Positions 12,047-24,200 of a DNA stretch of 64,000 nucleotides are shown piece by piece. Made by a program: the position numbers and the translations under genes. The stretch spans positions 5,821,001 to 5,885,000 of the forward strand of contig CM060112.1 in assembly GCA_030522415.1 (NCBI GenBank). Reading direction: 5' to 3'. The number at the start of each line of letters is the position of its first letter. Position 1 is the stretch's first letter. This DNA is from Channallabes apus. Taxonomy: Eukaryota; Chordata; Actinopteri; Siluriformes; Clariidae. Below the pieces are notes generated by a model. It was not told where the DNA came from. It was given only the letters and a program-made list of their open reading frames with translations, and made no database searches.

Positions 12047-12426
12047 CAGTGGAACCTCGGATTACGAGTAACATGGTTTACGAGCGTTCCGCAAGACGAG
12101 CGGAACCGAGTATCATGTATCACGCATGCGCTTCTTGTTTTGACGCCGAGCATCACGTCATAACAACTGAGCCAACGGTTTTTCTCTCTCTTGCACTGTA
12201 GAATTGTGGGTAATCGTCTCCCCTGCTGGGTCTTAGTGCTCGTCTCTTACTGGTATAATCTACATCCGTGCATGCGTGTACTGTTTACTATAACACTGTG
12301 ACCCCGTGTGTGTGTAAAACACATTCCATTTTGTGTGCGGAAGTGCGTGTGTACAGCGCGTGTACTGTTTCTTATAACACGCGTGTGTGCGCACGAGTAA
12401 AGTAAAGAAATTTTCTTCCTCATTAT

Positions 12427-12500
<74 letters not shown>

Positions 12501-12874
12501 CGTAATTTGTATTGGCAGAAATAAACACACACACACACACACACACACACGCGAGAGACACACGCTCTTCACTCCGAAGAAACTCGGCTCTGAAACTCGG
12601 CAAATCTTTTCAGAGGTAAGGTGCTGGTTCATTTATCTGTTTGGTTTACTTTACAGCAGTGATTCTGTTAGTTTGCGTTAACATGAGTGTCATTAGCGAT
12701 GTTTATGTTGTTTTATTTTTACTTTCTATTTTTGTATTAATTATTTTTATGTACTTTTTTTTGGGCTGTAGAACGAATAATTTAAGTTTCCCTTATTTCT
12801 TATGGGAAAATTCAATTTGGTTTACAAGTGTTTTGGAATACGAGCCCACTTCCGGAACAAAGTGGGCTCCACTG
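12047..12874. mobile_element. TA-flanked inverted-repeat element, cagtggaacctcgg family
   Basis: The left end is cagtggaacctcggattacg and the right end, reverse complemented, begins cagtggagcccacttt. TA flanks both ends (12045-12046 and 12875-12876), as for Tc1/mariner-type insertions. Inside are two TG/CA repeats and no transposase. A sister copy is at 41204-42003. Confidence 0.65.
12427..12498. repeat. (TG)n microsatellite
   Basis: About 36 TG units inside the inverted-repeat element; a (CA)n run follows at 12525-12550. Confidence 0.97.
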
Positions 12875-13049
12875 TATGTATGTAAATCTAAAAAAGTGTA
12901 ATCTTTTTATATCAATATTTTAGACTATTTAGTATGTGTTTATTATATGTGATTTTAAGCTGATTTATATAACTTATTTTATGCAGATTTTTTTGTATTT
13001 GAAAGAAAGTGGGTTTTCACTAACCCACACACCTTCTATAACACTCATC

Positions 13050-13940
13050 CTGTACAGGGTCCGGGTCGAACGCAGTGGATCAACATGAGCAGATGAGAAG
13101 GCGCCTTGAAACATAACCAAGTGTGGAAACTTCAAGAGAAGTTTGATTCAAAATAAAAAATATATGAGCATTTCACTTTTCAAATTAAATGATGATGAAA
13201 TACATTTTTTTTTTCAACACCTTCAACACCTTCTAAAAAGAGGGAAATCCACAGACTGCTGTATTGAAGCAAATTCATGGAAAGTTGACGAGAAGGGAAG
13301 GATTTGATTGGAAAAGATAAACAGGCAACAGGGATGTCCGCAACCTTAACAAGATTGTCAAGCAAAGCCTATTCTATAACTTGGGAGATCTTAACAAGGA
13401 GTAGAAAAAGGCTGGAGTCAGTGCATCAAGAGCCACTATGTACAGACGTCTTCATCTTACCTGCACTAACGAGAAAAAGAATTGGAACAAGGTTCAGTGG
13501 TCTAAAATCCTCTTTTCAGATGAAAATATATTTTGTATCCCAGATCCCAGAATCTGGAGGAAAAGTGGAAAGGCACAGAATCCAAGTTGCTTGACATCCA
13601 ATGTGAAGTTAACAGTCACAGTCTGTGATTATTTGGGTTGCCATGTCATCTTCTGGTGTTGGTCCACCACATTTTATCAAGTCAACACTTCCGTCTACCA
13701 GGAGGTTTATGAAGATGTCATGCTTCTGTCTGCTGACAAGTTTTATGGAGATGCTGATTTCCTTTTCCAGCAGGACTTAACACCTTAACTACCACTAACT
13801 GGTCTGCTGATCGTGATATTAATGTGCTTGACTTGTCCAGCAACTCTCCATCGCTATTAAAGCAACCTGGTGTTCAGTAACGCCTCTGTTGTTCCTCAGG
13901 CTGATTGCTTCCATGCCATGCTGTATTGATTAATTTATTC
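13050..13940 (+). pseudogene. Decayed Tc1-like transposase
   Basis: Fragments in shifting frames resemble a Tc1 transposase: NWNKVQWSKILFSDEN (first catalytic Asp), RIWRKSGKAQNPSCL, SADKFYGDADFLFQQDLTP (second Asp), then near 13800 a degraded relative of the WPANSPDLNP region. Several frameshifts and stops make it inactive. Confidence 0.7.
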
Positions 13941-14075
13941 ATGTTAAAGTAACCCTGGCCATGTACTAAAGCCAAAAATGTTTTTTTTATTCAAATTCAA
14001 ATTTTATTTGTCAGATACATAATTAATTAATGTTTTAATTCAGTGTTGTGAATCTTTGTGGATGTGGATCTATAT

Positions 14076-14080
14076 GTCTA

Positions 14081-14115
<35 letters not shown>

Positions 14116-14180
14116 TAATATTATTATTATTATATTATTATTATTATATTAATATTAATATTTTATTATATATATTAATA
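14076..14180. repeat. (ATT)n-rich simple repeat
   Basis: Runs of att/tat trinucleotides with interruptions. Similar short (ATT)n tracts are at 14717-14742, 15400-15425 and 16360-16400 in this AT-rich intergenic stretch. Confidence 0.9.
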
Positions 14181-15114
14181 TTAATATTATTATACCAATA
14201 TTTATATTTAACATTTTTCTACCACACGATGAACAGACTTAAAATTTAAGCATTTAAAATAACATGTCAAATTAGAAACTGCATTTTTATTTATATGAAG
14301 TATGTAAATCTCTGTTTGATAATAAACTAATCTTTTTGTTTTACTAAGCAGTGAAAATTACTGTCACATTATGGGGGGACAAATTATATAATGTATATGT
14401 AAACTAGAAATATAATTCACTGCATGCTGACATTATGTGAAATGTGTCCCTTCAGGTTTTGATTTATGCTCTTTATATTTTTAGTTTTTAATGTTTTAAT
14501 ATAACGCATTATTTTTACTGAAGTATGCAGTACCTATATTCGTCCACACGAGGGCACTTTTGCATTTAAAGTAATTAAAAAATATTGTTTTATTGGGAAA
14601 CAATCACATCTCGAATTTAAAAACCTTTATTAAGTTTATTTTGTTTCCTGGAATTTAGATTTGAAGTACTTAATTGTTATTTAAAATACAGTTTAAATGT
14701 ATAAGTTATACATGTATTATTATTATTATTATTATTATTATTCCCTAATTAGTTTTGATGTATTTCCTGGAAGATGTAGTAACACGTTTTTACCACACAA
14801 TGCAGAATAATAATGTAAAGATTTAAAATAACTACATATGTCGAAATAAAAACTGCTTTTATTCATATTAAGTATTTTAATCTCTGTTTGCTGATATACA
14901 CAAATGTTCATGTTTTTTCTTAGCACTTAAAATAACTGAGTCTCCTTATGGAAAAAAGAAACTTGAATTAAAAAAAATATTTATATAAGGTATATTAAAT
15001 TTTAATTTGTCGTGTTTTAATATTATTTAATGTATTATTTGTTTTTGGTTTTCGTAGCACTTTAAATAATTAAGCAATGTCGCTTTATTGGAGAAATAAA
15101 AGTCACATATTTTT

Positions 15115-15216
15115 ACTACCCCGCCTAGTGCCCGAAGTCTCCTGGGATAGGCTCCAGGTCCCCCGCGACCCTGAATAGAGGATAAAGCGGTATAGAAGAT
15201 GAATGAATGAATGAAT
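15115..15216 (+). mobile_element. SINE-like repeat, 3' tail only
   Basis: cccgaagtctcctgggatag, gctccaggtcccccgcgacc and aaagcggtatagaagatgaa, then (atga)n. This is the 3' part of the same family as 2440-2812. Confidence 0.7.
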
Positions 15217-16029
15217 ATTTTTACTTCTATTAAAAGCGGTATAAAATACTTTTATACAATGGCTTCAAATCTGTGTGCAGATATACTAATGTTTTCGTAT
15301 ATCTCAATTTTTTAGTTTATTTTAGTTTTCTGCAACTTAAATTAATAATAATTATATTCAATATATTATTTTAATGTATAAATATATAATGTATGCGTTT
15401 GTTATTATTATTATTATTATTATTATTTCCTGTTGGTGTATTTAATGTAGTAATTTATTTCTACCACACGATGGCACTTCAGCATATTAAACAACTAAAC
15501 ATCTTGATTTTAAAGAAATATTCATTTAAAGTATTTAAATCTCAGTATTGGTAATATAATAATGTTTTAGCCTATTTTAACGGAATTTGCTTTTGGACTT
15601 ATGCTTTTTGATTTTGCAGTAGCCCTGTGGTGTAGTCTACTGTAGTACTTTCTATTATTACCACTATAACAACTCCCTAATTACTGTAGTAACTCCCTCC
15701 TACCACAAGACGGCAGCACTTTGACACTAGTAGACCAACCGTAGTGTCTCTTTATGGAACACAATCACGTCTCAAATTAAAGACATTTTACATTTTTTTT
15801 TTTTTGTATTTACTCTCCGTGTGTTGATATTTATATTTATTGTGATATACTGCACTCGTCACTTTATAAGCGGATTGTTTTTCCCCAATGGAATCATAAC
15901 AACGATCCTAACAGCATCATTTGTTTTCCACCCGTAAACGACCCGTAAACAAACCCCGCCTCTTGCGCTGTGATTGGTCGGGTATTTTCATGCTTCTTCT
16001 CTGTGATTGGTCAGCTGACAATGAAAAAA

Positions 16030-16358
16030 GGTGTACTGTATATTATTAGAGGAAGAGAGAAATATTTGAATCATTTATTATAATTTTTTTATTAGCAGTG
16101 GTACTTTTCAGGTGTGAGCAGCCATGTTGATATTGTGTCATATCAATAAACAAAATTTAAATATTGGGGAAAGTATATTAATATAAACGTTGCTATGTTT
16201 ATTATTCCTATTACCTGGACTACTGTTAGAGCTGCTGTTGTAGGAAATTAATCAATACCATCTGATCAATCAGATTCAAGTGTTAATTAAAATAATTTTT
16301 TTTGCTATAACCATTTGGGAAATATTGTTATAAACAACAATATTTCCCAAACACATGC

Positions 16359-16400
<42 letters not shown>
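16030..16400. repeat. Decayed DNA element with 16-bp hairpin and (ATA)n
   Basis: Shares attaatcaataccatctgat with window positions 68-104. It contains the perfect inverted repeat tttgggaaatattgtt at 16314-16329 and 16336-16351 (6-nt loop) and an (ATA)n tract at 16361-16400. Confidence 0.5.
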
Positions 16401-16401
<1 letters not shown>

Positions 16402-16879
16402 ATGTATCGGTTCTGTTTGATTACAATATTGGCCTAAAAGAGGAAAACAGATGCCGAAGTGATCCTCATTTTCATACGAGCCACTGGAGTGGTTGCAAAA
16501 TCCAGCAAGCGGTACACGGAGAAGCTATCACCCAGTATAGCGATATTGATCTTTTAAAGTCAATATCTTTTAAAGTCCATCGTCAGCAGATCCTCAGTAC
16601 CAGCAGCAACTAACCTCATCTACTGCATCTGCCTTAACCAGCCTTAACCTGCAACCAAACTACATTCTAATACCCAATACTCATCTCAAACTTTCAGCTA
16701 TTCTCTTTCCCAAAAGGTCTCTTGAGTAGAATAGTTCCCATACCAGCAGAATTGCTGTCTAGCCCAAAGAACTTATTTAAATAATATTATTTTTTTATTT
16801 ATTATTATGCATTTTAGTTGTTTTATTATAGCATAATGTAGTATAGTATTATTATATTATATATCACTTAAGCTCAACA

Positions 16880-17295
16880 TTCAAAATTCAAACAAGAAAT
16901 AAATAATTAACATAATTCATAAATAACAATAAAACAATATTATATGAAAACATTGATGGGGGAATCACGTAAAAACATGTTATAAAAATGATGAAGATTT
17001 GATTGCAGCCTTCCTTACATGATGTGAGAGAAGTTCTTCTGTGTAAATGGGTTTTAACACATGACGTGAATGTGGTTGGAGAGTCTGTTTTACAGATGTT
17101 TTCTGGAAGAGAATTCCAGAGATGATGAGTGGCGCAGCTAAAGCCTCTAGAGCCCATGGTGGTGTAAAGAGGAGCCTTGATAAGGAAGAGCGAAGAGTGT
17201 GAGAGGGGTGAAGAACTGTAGATGCTCTGAAAAGTAAGGTGGAGCATGATTATGGAGCGCTTTCATAGTGAGAAGAAGAATTTTAAGCTGTCTAT
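16880..17295 (-). pseudogene. LINE reverse transcriptase C-terminal remnant
   Basis: On the minus strand, frames around 17295-16990 read KILLLTMKALHNHAPPYFSE, then after a frameshift TMGSRGFSCATHHLWNSLPE and KTHLHRR. This resembles the KILLLTYKALNG...LWNSLP...LKTHLF end of L2/CR1-type LINEs, as in 53808-54554. Confidence 0.65.
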
Positions 17296-17439
17296 ATATG
17301 TTTTACTCTGTATATGTTATGTTTAGTATTTTAACAGATTAACAGATTATTGTAATTAAGGTGAGGATGGAGGTGAATTTCAACTACTTTTTCCAGCATT
17401 TTTTAGATTATTAGGGTTGGCGTCTGTTTTTTTTAGGAT

Positions 17440-17605
17440 AGTGTTGTGGTTAGCACAGTCGCCTTGCACCTCTAGGGTCAGGGTTCGATCCCCACCTCAG
17501 TGTCTGTGTGCACGAAGTTTGCATGTTCTCCCCGTGCTTGGTGGGTTTCCTCCAGGTGCACTGGTTTCCGTAGTGTGTGAATGTTGATCGAGGCCCTACC
17601 ACGGT
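17440..17605 (+). mobile_element. SINE-like repeat, 5' part
   Basis: gtggttagcacagtcgcctt, gggttcgatccccacctcag, gcatgttctccccgtgcttg and gtgggtttcctccaggtgca match the 5' half of the family at 2440-2812. The gggttcgatcc block resembles a tRNA B box, in line with a tRNA-derived SINE head. Confidence 0.65.
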
Positions 17606-17860
17606 TGTGAAAATTGGGATAAATAAAATGGTCACCATTGGCCTTCAAAATCCCTATTTGGGCTACAGAGGTTCCAAGATGTATGTATGGATGGTAAAAT
17701 TATGGCAGGAGCATTAAGCGATTGTGGAGAGAAGTGATTAATACGAGTTTTGAGAGATGAATATATCTAAAACAATATATAAAACTGGCATAATATAATA
17801 TAATCCCTCAGTTTTATCACCTTTCAGTCACGTTTGTATGACGCTTCCGTGTTTGTGCCT
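17606..17860. other. Intergenic DNA upstream of gorasp2
   Basis: AT-rich with no recognisable coding content or promoter motif until the GC-richer promoter region begins. Confidence 0.4.
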
Positions 17861-18162
17861 GGTTGCTATGGCGACCTGACGGGCACCCAACCGGATGTCT
17901 GTTCGTGTCCGTGACTTTCCAACCAATCACAGCCCAGGAAAGAGTCTCGTTTTGCAAATCCAAGCCAGTAGGCGGCGCTTGTCTTAATACAAGCGTGAAA
18001 ACATAATGCTTTACCCACAAGTCCCTTCTTCCCCGACTGCCACGTAACTGCTAACGCTACGCAGGCGGCCGTTTCCCCGCTGCACTTCCTACCCGGCTCG
18101 GTTCACCGAAACACGGGGAACAGGGTTAAGATTCATTCCGCTTACACCGACAAGGGGGAGTC
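17861..18162 (+). promoter_or_regulatory. gorasp2: gorasp2 promoter and 5' UTR region (CpG-rich)
   Basis: GC content and CpG density rise directly upstream of the start codon. A CCAAT box lies at 17923-17927 (aaccaatcac). No clear TATA box is seen, as expected for a housekeeping gene. The transcription start is not defined. Confidence 0.6.
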
Positions 18163-18225
18163 ATGGGGGGAGCACAGAGCGTGGAGATTCCCGGAGGAGG
18201 TTCTGAAGGATACCATGTCCTCAGG
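18163..18225 (+). CDS. gorasp2: gorasp2 coding exon 1
   Basis: Encodes [20 protein letters not shown] and R; donor gtaggt. ATG in ggagtcATGG. Gly2 is the expected myristoylation site. Confidence 0.95.
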
Positions 18226-21200
18226 GTAGGTGTCGGCGGCTGACCCGGGGTTTGGACGCGGCTAAGCTGCGGTAGCGGGTCCTGTCAACATGCTAATGCG
18301 GATAACGAGTGTATACGTGGCGGCACGAGGAAAAAATCGACCACGGGGATGTTTAGCGCGGCCTGCTTTACGTGGCTAATGCTAACGTAAACTGAAGCTA
18401 CATATTAGAATTAAATTATATATTTTAAATTCTGTTTAATAATTTAATACGTTTACAAAATCATTACTTTGCATATTATGTCATTTCTCCAGCACGTAAT
18501 TCGCGTGTCACTTTAGCTAGCTGTGGGTTTGCTAATGTTTTATTTTTGTTTATTTTATACCGTTAATTAGCAATAGTGTCCACGTCTGAATCTTTATTAG
18601 AATGTTAGACGCTGGCATGATCTGTTTATCCAAGTGAACTTTGCAGGTGATTTCTGCAGGGTTTTGTAATTCCTGTTAACACACACAGATTGTTGATTCA
18701 GGGTGTGTAGCTGCAAGACTTTCCGCATTCATCCTTTGAGAGATAAGATCAGGTCTACTACTGGAAGTGTGTGTTAGAGACACAAATGGTGTAAAATGGT
18801 TTCAGCCCCAATTTCTGTCTCATTCAGTTCCATAACTTCAGATTATTTCTTTCTCTCTCAGGTGCAGGAGAACTCGCCTGGACACCGGGCCGGCCTTGAA
18901 CCATTCTTTGACTTCATAGTGTCCATCAATAACACCAGACTGGTACGTATTTGTCGCTCTCATACATACACTGGAACACTGATCGCGCCAGGAGCTCAGA
19001 AATGTTCAGTGGAGTAAAAGAATTTGTTCTAAATAGTCGAGTATCCAGAAGAGTTTTGCAGGGAGATTAATATTGCTCGGAGACTTTGACACTGATGGAT
19101 GCAACAACATTACAGCCCATGGCATGGTGGGACAGTTCGTTACAATACGATATCATCATGATACCTTGGTGCCGATCCAAGCTGTATTGTGTTTCTGTAA
19201 GTATCGTAATTTTATAAAATGCTGATTCAGCATTTTTATTTTATTTAAATTCTCAGCAGAGACTTTGTAAATAATTCAACTGTGCTGCCTGCTGATATGT
19301 GAATAGTTTAGAGCATGCCACCTGTAGGATTATGCACTATTTTACCACCTCAACTGCAAACAGATATACAGGTGGTCCACGACTTACAAACGAGTTCCTT
19401 CCCGGGACCACGTTTCGTAAGTTGGATTTGTTCATAAGTCAGACAAATTGAGTCTTGTACACCTTTGACACGAATATACAATGTAAAGCATGTCTAATGA
19501 GTCAGCTGACCTTATTTAAATTTAACCCTGGAGGGAGGGACACCACACACAATGTTTACTGACACAATGTTTAATGTTAATTTTGTCTCTGAGCTGTTTT
19601 CCACTGTATTGGACTGTGAACTCTTTCTCGTTGAGGATTTCCCGAAATTAGGATTATTTTCCATTGGGGCAGCTTTCGCACTCGCGCGCACACAATATAA
19701 CAGACTTTTATGTGTAACAGACATTAATGTTTAATAATTTTAAATTTATAAAAAAATATTTTTCTTAATAAAATTCTTTCATTTTTGTGAAGCTGCTTTG
19801 AGACAATGACCATTTCTAAAAACGCTATATAAATAAAATTGAATTGAATTAATGTACACACTGAAAATATGGTATATAATTGTAAATATTGGTATCTGGT
19901 GCGCTGCAGTGTTTATTTTTTTTTCTTTTTTTTTTGTCTAATACATGTAAGGTACGTCTGTGATTTGGTCGCTTCTACGGATGTTCATAGAATCGCGTTC
20001 CATTCATTTCTGCAGAAATTTGTTACTCAAATGTTTGTAAGTCTTGCTGTGTACAGGGAGTTCCTTTTTCTCTTTTTATAGTGCAGGTTAATTAGTTTTA
20101 TTTTTACTTTACAGCATTGATTTCGTTAGTGTCTCTCTCAATCGAGTGTCATTAGAGAGATTTCTTGTTTATTTTTCCGATAAAACAGTTTTTCGTTATG
20201 TGCACATGTGTGTGAAAAGAGTGGAGGGTAGGGTAACTGTAAGATGACAAGCTTACTTACTTTAACATCACACACACAGACATATACAGCACCTGCGCGC
20301 ACAAACGGAAACACAACTGTCGTCTATTGTGTTTCTTTGAGGTAAAATATAGTACATCTTTAATCATTGGATGGGCTGAATTTCGTCTTCCAGCCGTTGA
20401 TGAACGTCAGAGCCACCCCTGCCCTGGATAAACACCATCTGAGTAATGACTGTTTACTCAGGTGTTTCTCTACACGCTTGCTGAGCTCATTCGCTTTTAT
20501 TGCGTTTAAGACGTTACACACATCTACATAAGTGCGCACAATATAATCATCCTGCATGTTGAATTGAGACGCAATCTTTTCATTCAAAGTAATGATCCTT
20601 AGAAGATGGTCATTGTCATGACTGTTGAGGAGTGTGTTATGTCAACGTTCTGTGGGATTTTATATAAATTTTTATTATTATTATTATTTTTTTTTAGAAC
20701 AAGGACAACGACACGCTGAAGGATCTGCTGAAGGCCAACGTGGAGAAGCCCGTGAAGATGCTGGTGTACAGCAGTAAGACCTTGGAGCTGCGCGAGGCCA
20801 CGGTCACACCCAGCAACATGTGGGGCGGTCAGGGGCTACTGGGGGTCAGCATCCGCTTCTGCAGCTTCGAGGGAGCAAATGAGAACGTCTGGCATGTGCT
20901 GGTGAGGAACCGTGGGGGTGTGGGTCAGAAAAACTTGATGATCTTGTAAGTTTATCGCTGTCTCTGCCCTGAGGGAGCTGAGTGAGATTTGGGACACAGC
21001 CTTCAGAGGCCTGAGTGATCAGACTGGTCTAACAGGGCAGCACTGATCGTCTGTGTTACTACACGGATTAAACTTTGTCTGTTTCACATACTCTCTCTTA
21101 CTCAACCTCGTCTAGCTGTCTGTCTCTCACTTGCTCTGTCTGTCCGTGTCTCTTCTGTAATTCTTCAACTGTCTTGTCTATTTGTGTGTGTGTGTGTGTG

Positions 21201-24200
21201 TGTGTCTCTCTCTCTTGCCCTGAGTTTCTGTCTCTGTATCCCACCCCGTCTGTCTCACATCACTCTGCCTGCCTGCATGCCATCCATCTTTCTGTCTGTC
21301 TGACTCACACCCTCTGCCTTTATGTCTACTATTAGTGTTCGCTAAATCACTTAAACACGTAACGTAACATTTTAGCAATAAGATTATTTTTTAACCATAA
21401 CATATTTTACCATTTGTCTTTTCATCTGATGTTTTTAAGCTAATGATATTTATTTTTAACCATGATAACTGCTGCATGTCCGATACTCTTTTTATTTTTA
21501 TTATGTCATCATAGTGTGTGAAGAGCCATGTTTGTGTCCTAAGGATTGTGTTTTATATTTCCAACATTTGGGGCTTTTTGTGGGTCTAAACACAAACACT
21601 CACAAAAACTGGCAGACAGTTTGGAATCTACTGGTATTAGGATGCCTGAGTGTCTGAGCCCTGGGCGTGGCATGCGGCCCTCACATGAGGTTTTGCTGCA
21701 TGGCTCATCCACACTTGCACACGAAACCCGGCACACATTTAGAGCTCATTGAGCTCAACTCAACAGGACGTCAGTTATTCTGGGTCTTTTGCAAAACGCA
21801 CCCAGTGGATTTTGATATACGCCTCCTTTTATATGATTTATACAATCGCCAACAAACCGAGCTGTGTGATCTAAAGACACTGAGGATGCAAATTTGAGGG
21901 ATTTTTGATATCTCAAACAGGTCGGCCGTGACGATGCCTTAAACTGAAAAGTGGTTCATAACTTTGTGTGACATTATATTGAGTGACATCACGTCGTGTG
22001 ATGCTTTTTTTTCCAGCATCTAGGGCTTTTTGGAGGATCTAAACATATACTGTACTTTGTCATATTGGTATGTCCCCTTTAAATGCATGTCCTCGGTGTG
22101 CCCGCTGTCTTTCTGGCGTACCAGGGTTGCGAAGTCATTGTTGCTTTCAACTATATTGATTTATTTTTAATACCTCATATAACAAAGTGTAATTACCACA
22201 AAGAGGCTGTAAAACACCTTGAGATTTTTATGGTATTTTTTCCAGCCTTTTCCTAGTTTTATTTATTTTTTAACCACTTTGATCAATATTAAATGCTGAT
22301 TTAGTCACTGTTATTGTTCATTGATATCAGTGACATCTCGTCAGTGTCTCGTCTAAAGCCCTATTCGGACAGGACTGGTTTTCCAAACGACATTTGAGTT
22401 AGAATTTTTTTTCAGACGACGTCTGTCATTTCTTTTTTTATGTATGATTTATTTATAACAAATACACAACACAAAAAACACAATCATTCAAGACATTGGA
22501 AAGATGAAAGACTACAATGAAAAGATATGGAGAAAATTACTAAAGCAGTAATATTGGAATGATTACCATTATAAGGACAAGTGAAACAGAGAGTACAAAG
22601 GAAAAATAAGTAAATAAATGAAATTATAAATAACTAAAAAAAACAAAAACATGCATGCCAAAGTCTTCCTAGACCACTGCCGGATCGGTAAACCGAAGAG
22701 ATTCAACATAATTAAGAACTGGTTGCCAAATTTTTGAAAATTTAACCTGAGTGCCACGCAGTGAGTGTTTGATCTTCTCCAACTTCATAAAAGTAAGGGC
22801 ATCTTTTATCCAGAGAGAGTGAGTAGGGGGGTTAGAGCCCTTCCAGTGCATTAAACTAACACGTCTTGCCAGGAGAGTAAGAAATGCAACAAGTTCAACA
22901 AAATAGGAGGGCATGGAGTACCCACTGGGTAAAACACCAAACAGGCCAATCGAAGGTTCCGGAAGGATCTTTACTGAGGTAATGACTGACAGAGAGTCAA
23001 AAACAGATGTCCAAAATGAGAATATAACCGGGCATGACCAAAACATATGAATGAGATCGGCAGGACCGCAGTGACATTTATCACAGTTAGAGTCAGTGCT
23101 AGGGTATATACGGGCCAATTTACTTTTGGACCAGTGGACTCTGTGCACCACTTTGCACTGCAGAACTCCATGACGCGCACAGATAGAAGAGGTATGTATT
23201 CTTTTCAAGACTAGCTGCCAAACTGAAGGACTAATATCAATACCAAGGTCTACGGACCAAACATATCGCAGACCATCCGAAGCAGAAGAATGAAGTGAGA
23301 GGGCAATAGAATATAATTTTGAGATCGCACCTTTAAGGTTAGGATCCAACCCAAGAACAGAATCAAGTGGGTTAGAAGAAGGAATAGCAGGGAATGTGGA
23401 AAAATGAGTTCGAGTAAAATCCCTGGCCTGTAAATATCTGAAAAAGTGAGTGTTCGGTAGATGAAAAGCATCTTTTAATTGGTCAAAAGAAGCAAAGATA
23501 CCATTGATGTACAGATGCTCTACTGAAACAATCCCATAATCTTTCCAAATTCCAAAGGTTTTATCTGTAAGAGAGGGAGGAAATAAAGGATTTAAATTTA
23601 GGGAAGATGACAATGGTACGGCCTGAAGTCCAAAGTGTCGCCTAAATTGGGTCCAGATCTTAAGACTGGCTTTAACTATAATATTTGTGGAATATGATGG
23701 AGCATGCAATGCCAACGGAAGGCACAACAGAGAAGTAAGAGACGAGGGAGCACAGGAGGCAGCCTCAATTTGCAGCCACGGTGGAGGCTTATTGTTGAAA
23801 CACCACCAGTACAAAATGGAACGAATGTTTGCAGCCCAGTAATAAAATAAAAAGTTAGGTGATGCTAGACCGCCCATATCTTTAGTTTTTTGAAGAATAT
23901 CTTTCCGAATCCGGGGGACCTTTTTATTCCATATAAAGTGAGAGATGCAAGAGTCGAGTGAATGGAAAAATTTTTTCGGAATATAAACAGGCAGGCATTG
24001 AAAAAAGTATAGAAATTTAGGGAGCACATTCATTTTGATGCAGTTTATGCGGCCGGCTAAAGATAAAGGTAAAAAAGACCAACGTTGAGTGTCATGAGCC
24101 AGTTTGGCCTGAAGTGGGGTGAAGTTAGCTTTAAACAGATCCGAATATTTACTAGTGACCCAGACACCTAAATATTTGAATGATATCAGAGAGACCTTGA

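Noticed and set aside
13979..14249. 63-codon Ile/Tyr/Leu-rich frame that looks like a membrane segment
   Set aside because: It translates an (ATT)n-rich simple repeat.
17460..17500. Possible tRNA gene from the ggttcgatcc B-box-like block
   Set aside because: It is the head of a SINE-like repeat; no full cloverleaf or terminator was seen.
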